NCBI GenBank assembly: GCA_903899885.1
Contig: CAIULK010000064.1
Coordinates: forward strand, 1 to 39,990
Length of the DNA stretch: 39,990 nt
Reading direction: 5' to 3'
From: an uncultured Rhodospirillaceae bacterium
GTDB taxonomy: Bacteria > Pseudomonadota > Alphaproteobacteria > Rhodospirillales > Magnetospirillaceae
The notes under the pieces were generated by a model, which did not search any database, was not told where the DNA came from, and saw only the letters and a list, made by a program, of their open reading frames with translations. How positions within the stretch are numbered: the first letter of the stretch is position 1; each line of letters starts with the position of its first letter. Shown piece by piece: positions 37,640 through 39,990 of the stretch. The translations under genes and the position numbers were made by a program.

Positions 37640-39355
37640 ATGTATCCAGAGTATATGGCGGGTTCACTGAAGGCGGTTGAGGCGACCCGGGCGAAGCGCC
37701 TGGAATTGGCCAAGTCGGGCCAGCCCGTCTTCACGCCGATGACGGCCGAGGAACGCCAAGACGTCCTGAACAAGTTCCACCCCGACTACGCCCCGGGCGC
37801 CTTGCGCACCGTGCGGATCGGTCCGAACAAGGGCGAGGAACTGACCACCGAGGTCACCGAGATCCTCGAAGCCCATTCGATGGTCGAGCCCAAGCTGATG
37901 GACATCCATCTGACCAAGCCCGACTACGAAACCGATCTGCTGATCATCGGCGGCGGCGGTGCCGGGTGCTGGGCGGCGATCGAGGCGGCGCGCAACGGCG
38001 TCAAGTCGATGATCGCCACCAAGCTGCGCATGGGCGACGCCAACACGATGATGTCGGAAGGCGGCATGCAGGCCGCGGTGGCCCCGGCCGACTCGCCGAC
38101 CCGGCATTACCTGGACGCCATCGGCGGCGGCCACTTCGAGAACAAGCCCGAACTGGTCAAGATTCTGACCGAGGACGGCCCGGAAGTGGTGCGCGAGCTG
38201 GAAAAGCTGGGCGTCATCTGGGACAAGATGGACGACGGCTCGATGCAGGTGCTGCACGGCGGCGGGACCTCGCGCAAGCGGATGGTGTCGTGCCGCGACT
38301 ATATCGGCGCCATCATCATGCGCACCCTGATGGACGAGGTGAAGAACCACCCCGACATGATCACGGTCCGCGAGTTCGAGCCGGCCGTCGAATTGCTGCT
38401 CGACGAGAAGGGCCATTGCTGCGGCGCCGTGCTGTACAGCCTGGACACCGAGCAGTTCCTGACCGTGCGCGCCAAGTCGACGATCATCACCTCGGGCGGC
38501 TTCGGGCGTCTGCACATCCGCGGCTTTGCGACCACCAACCACTATGGTGCGACCGGCGACGGTCTGGTGATGGCTTACCGTGCCGGTGCCAAGCTGAAGT
38601 TCATGGACTCGGTGCAATACCACCCGACCGGTGCGGTGTTCCCCGAGCAGATCGCGGGCTTCCTGATCACGGAAAAGATCCGTGGCGCGGGCGGTCAGCC
38701 GGTCAACAAGAACGGCGAGCTGTTCGTCTTCCCGCGTGAACCGCGCGACGTTTCCAGCGCCGCGATCATCCGCGAATGCACCGAACGGGGCATGGGCATC
38801 GACACCGGGGCGTCCCGCACCGGCATCTGGCTGGACAGCCCGATCATCGACATGCTGCATGGCGAGGGCTACACCCGTCATCACTTCCCGGCGATGGTGC
38901 GCCAGTTCGGCCAGTTCGGCATCGATATCGTCAAGGATCCGATGTTGATCTTCCCGTCGCTGCACTATCAGAACGGCGGCGTCGAGATCGACGGCCAGTG
39001 CCAGACCAACATCCCCGGCCTGTTCGTGGCGGGCGAGGCGTCGGGCGGCGTGCATGGCCGCAACCGCCTGATGGGCAACTCGGTTCTCGATTACAACGTC
39101 TTCGGCCGCCGCGCGGGCAAGATCGCGTCGGAATTTTCGAAGACCTCGAAGATCGGCAAGCCGAACCTGGATCACGTGGTGCGCTATGCCAAGGAAATGT
39201 CCGACGCGGGCGTCGAAAGCGATCTGGTCGCTCCGGTGATCCTGCCGTCCTACACGCCCGAGGACGTCAAGCTGCAACAGCTGGCGCGTCTGGGCAACAC
39301 CCCGGCCCGCCACTCGATGCTGCGCAGCCGCATCAGCCGCGGCGACCACAAGTGA
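37640..39355 (+). CDS. Fumarate reductase/succinate dehydrogenase-type flavoprotein
   Basis: This 571-residue flavoprotein resembles FrdA/SdhA. The FAD-binding strand is LLIIGGGGAGCWAAIEAARNG (100-120). Active-site residues appear kept: H328 (QYHPTGAVF), R369 (EPRDVSSAAI), H442 (LHYQNGG) and R476 (HGRNRLMGNSVLD). The histidine that normally links FAD covalently (SHTVAAQGG in SdhA) is replaced: the matching segment reads DANTMMSEGG, with N135. So FAD is probably noncovalent, as in TfrA-type enzymes. An N-terminal extension of about 95 residues precedes the Rossmann fold, much longer than in SdhA. The neighbours suggest fumarate reduction linked to Hdr subunits rather than an SdhCD anchor. Confidence 0.88.
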   Translation: MYPEYMAGSLKAVEATRAKRLELAKSGQPVFTPMTAEERQDVLNKFHPDYAPGALRTVRIGPNKGEELTTEVTEILEAHSMVEPKLMDIHLTKPDYETDLLIIGGGGAGCWAAIEAARNGVKSMIATKLRMGDANTMMSEGGMQAAVAPADSPTRHYLDAIGGGHFENKPELVKILTEDGPEVVRELEKLGVIWDKMDDGSMQVLHGGGTSRKRMVSCRDYIGAIIMRTLMDEVKNHPDMITVREFEPAVELLLDEKGHCCGAVLYSLDTEQFLTVRAKSTIITSGGFGRLHIRGFATTNHYGATGDGLVMAYRAGAKLKFMDSVQYHPTGAVFPEQIAGFLITEKIRGAGGQPVNKNGELFVFPREPRDVSSAAIIRECTERGMGIDTGASRTGIWLDSPIIDMLHGEGYTRHHFPAMVRQFGQFGIDIVKDPMLIFPSLHYQNGGVEIDGQCQTNIPGLFVAGEASGGVHGRNRLMGNSVLDYNVFGRRAGKIASEFSKTSKIGKPNLDHVVRYAKEMSDAGVESDLVAPVILPSYTPEDVKLQQLARLGNTPARHSMLRSRISRGDHK

Positions 39356-39368
39356 TAGGCGGAGCGCC

Positions 39369-39776
39369 ATGACGGTACGCATCACGCGCCAAAGCGTCGC
39401 CAACGCCTTCGTCACCAAGGTCGAGCGGCTGGCGGACCAGGATCTGCTGAAGTGTTATCAGTGCGGCAAATGTTCGGCCGGCTGCCCGATGGCGGCCTAT
39501 ATGGACATCCTGCCCAACCAGATCATCCGCTTCGCCCAGTTGGGGATGGAAGAGGAGTTGCTGAAAAGCGGCGCGATCTGGATGTGCGTGTCGTGCCTGA
39601 CCTGCAATTCGCGCTGCCCCAAGGGTGTGCGGATCGCCGAAACCATCGAGTCGCTGCGCCAGTTCCACCTGCGCGAACGCAACGACTATCTGGTGCTCGA
39701 GAAGATCCCCAACGAGGTTCGCACCTCGGTGCCGCCGATCGCTCTGATCGGCGCCATGCGCAAGTTCACCAGTTGA
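39369..39776 (+). CDS. HdrC-like iron-sulfur protein
   Basis: This 135-residue protein has two [4Fe-4S] cysteine sets: C29/C32/C35/C39 (CYQCGKCSAGCPM) and C73/C76/C79/C83 (CVSCLTCNSRCPKG). The intervening helix and short ends match heterodisulfide reductase subunit C, the electron wire to an HdrB-type subunit. No membrane helices are visible. It lies 13 bases after the flavoprotein gene and 10 bases before the HdrB-like gene, so all four form one operon. In this context it would link fumarate/succinate chemistry to thiol or quinone redox. Confidence 0.9.
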   Translation: MTVRITRQSVANAFVTKVERLADQDLLKCYQCGKCSAGCPMAAYMDILPNQIIRFAQLGMEEELLKSGAIWMCVSCLTCNSRCPKGVRIAETIESLRQFHLRERNDYLVLEKIPNEVRTSVPPIALIGAMRKFTS

Positions 39777-39786
39777 GGGACGTCCG

Positions 39787-39990
39787 ATGAAGCTCAGCTA
39801 TTACCCCGGGTGCACCCTCAAGAACCAAGCGCTGAATTTCGATGATTCGACGCTGTTCGCCCTGAAGCACCTGAATGTCGAGTTCGAGGAGTTGCAGCGC
39901 TGGAATTGCTGCGGCACCGTCTATTCGCTGACCTCGGACGACATGATGCGTCAGCTGGCCCCGGTGCGGAACTTGATCCGCACCAAGGAA
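39787..39990 (+). CDS. HdrB-like protein, N-terminal part
   Basis: The window ends inside this gene; 68 residues are visible. They begin MKLSYYPGCTLKNQA, with C9, and reach the first CCG-type motif at C41-C42 (RWNCCGTVYSLT). These are the first two landmarks of HdrB-type CCG domains, which hold a noncubane [4Fe-4S] pair in heterodisulfide reductases and a related unit in SdhE/MfrE-type quinone reductases. The second CCG repeat lies beyond the edge. It completes a flavoprotein-FeS-HdrC-HdrB module. Whether it acts on thiols, quinones or another carrier cannot be decided. Confidence 0.88.
   Translation, partial: MKLSYYPGCTLKNQALNFDDSTLFALKHLNVEFEELQRWNCCGTVYSLTSDDMMRQLAPVRNLIRTKE

Overview
The window is a gene-dense, GC-rich stretch of chromosome from an alphaproteobacterium, most likely Rhodospirillales (Magnetospirillum/Rhodospirillum-like). 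This rests on gene content: an alphaproteobacterial HemY tail, a PPi-type phosphofructokinase, UbiA/RecA/PurH/EttA housekeeping genes, GAAC-N7-GAA(A) sites of alphaproteobacterial SOS type, and an Hdr-linked fumarate reductase-like module. The genus is an inference. I see no rRNA, tRNA, IS element, prophage or CRISPR array. No gene-free stretch exceeds 300 bases; the largest gaps are about 210 and 250 bases, and both hold regulatory-looking sequence.

Layout. 1-4.2 kb: HemY C-terminus, phosphofructokinase (pfp), an AT-rich control region, a DsrE-family protein with a strong terminator, and a CvrA-type cation/proton antiporter. 4.2-8.3 kb: a single-domain response regulator, a TPR-GT61 glycosyltransferase, an exported SNase-like nuclease, an EF-hand-like protein and ApbE. 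8.3-15.2 kb, minus strand: a membrane histidine kinase, a fused 5-oxoprolinase/hydantoinase whose start overlaps the kinase stop, purH, then apbE. 15.2-24.9 kb: EamA transporter-amiD pair, a cluster of four hairpins, tusA, ubiA, recA, an ArsC-like reductase, feoAB behind a Fur-like palindrome, ettA and a PPP-family phosphatase.

25.0-29.9 kb is the most unusual region. Two tandem paralogs that look like degenerate GGDEF/EAL proteins are coupled by 4-base start/stop overlaps to an ABC ATPase and its ABC-2 permease, and are followed by an MgtC-family protein. The first paralog has a one-base frameshift in a C4 tract, which fuses the reading frame to the second. 29.9-36.7 kb: a TauD-like dioxygenase, tadA, a class I glutamine amidotransferase, an RsuA/RluB pseudouridine synthase, rsmD, a response regulator and glgP. 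36.8-39.99 kb: a three-cluster iron-sulfur protein, a fumarate reductase-type flavoprotein that lacks the FAD-attachment histidine, an HdrC-like protein, and an HdrB-like protein cut by the window end. This module resembles thiol- or methylmenaquinol-linked fumarate reductases more than classical SdhABCD.

Many adjacent genes share ATGA start/stop overlaps, and several convergent pairs overlap by 4-20 bases, so the genome is compact and translational coupling is common. Central carbon genes (pfp, glgP, the fumarate reductase-like module) fit an organism able to ferment glycogen or respire fumarate under low oxygen; that is an inference from gene content.
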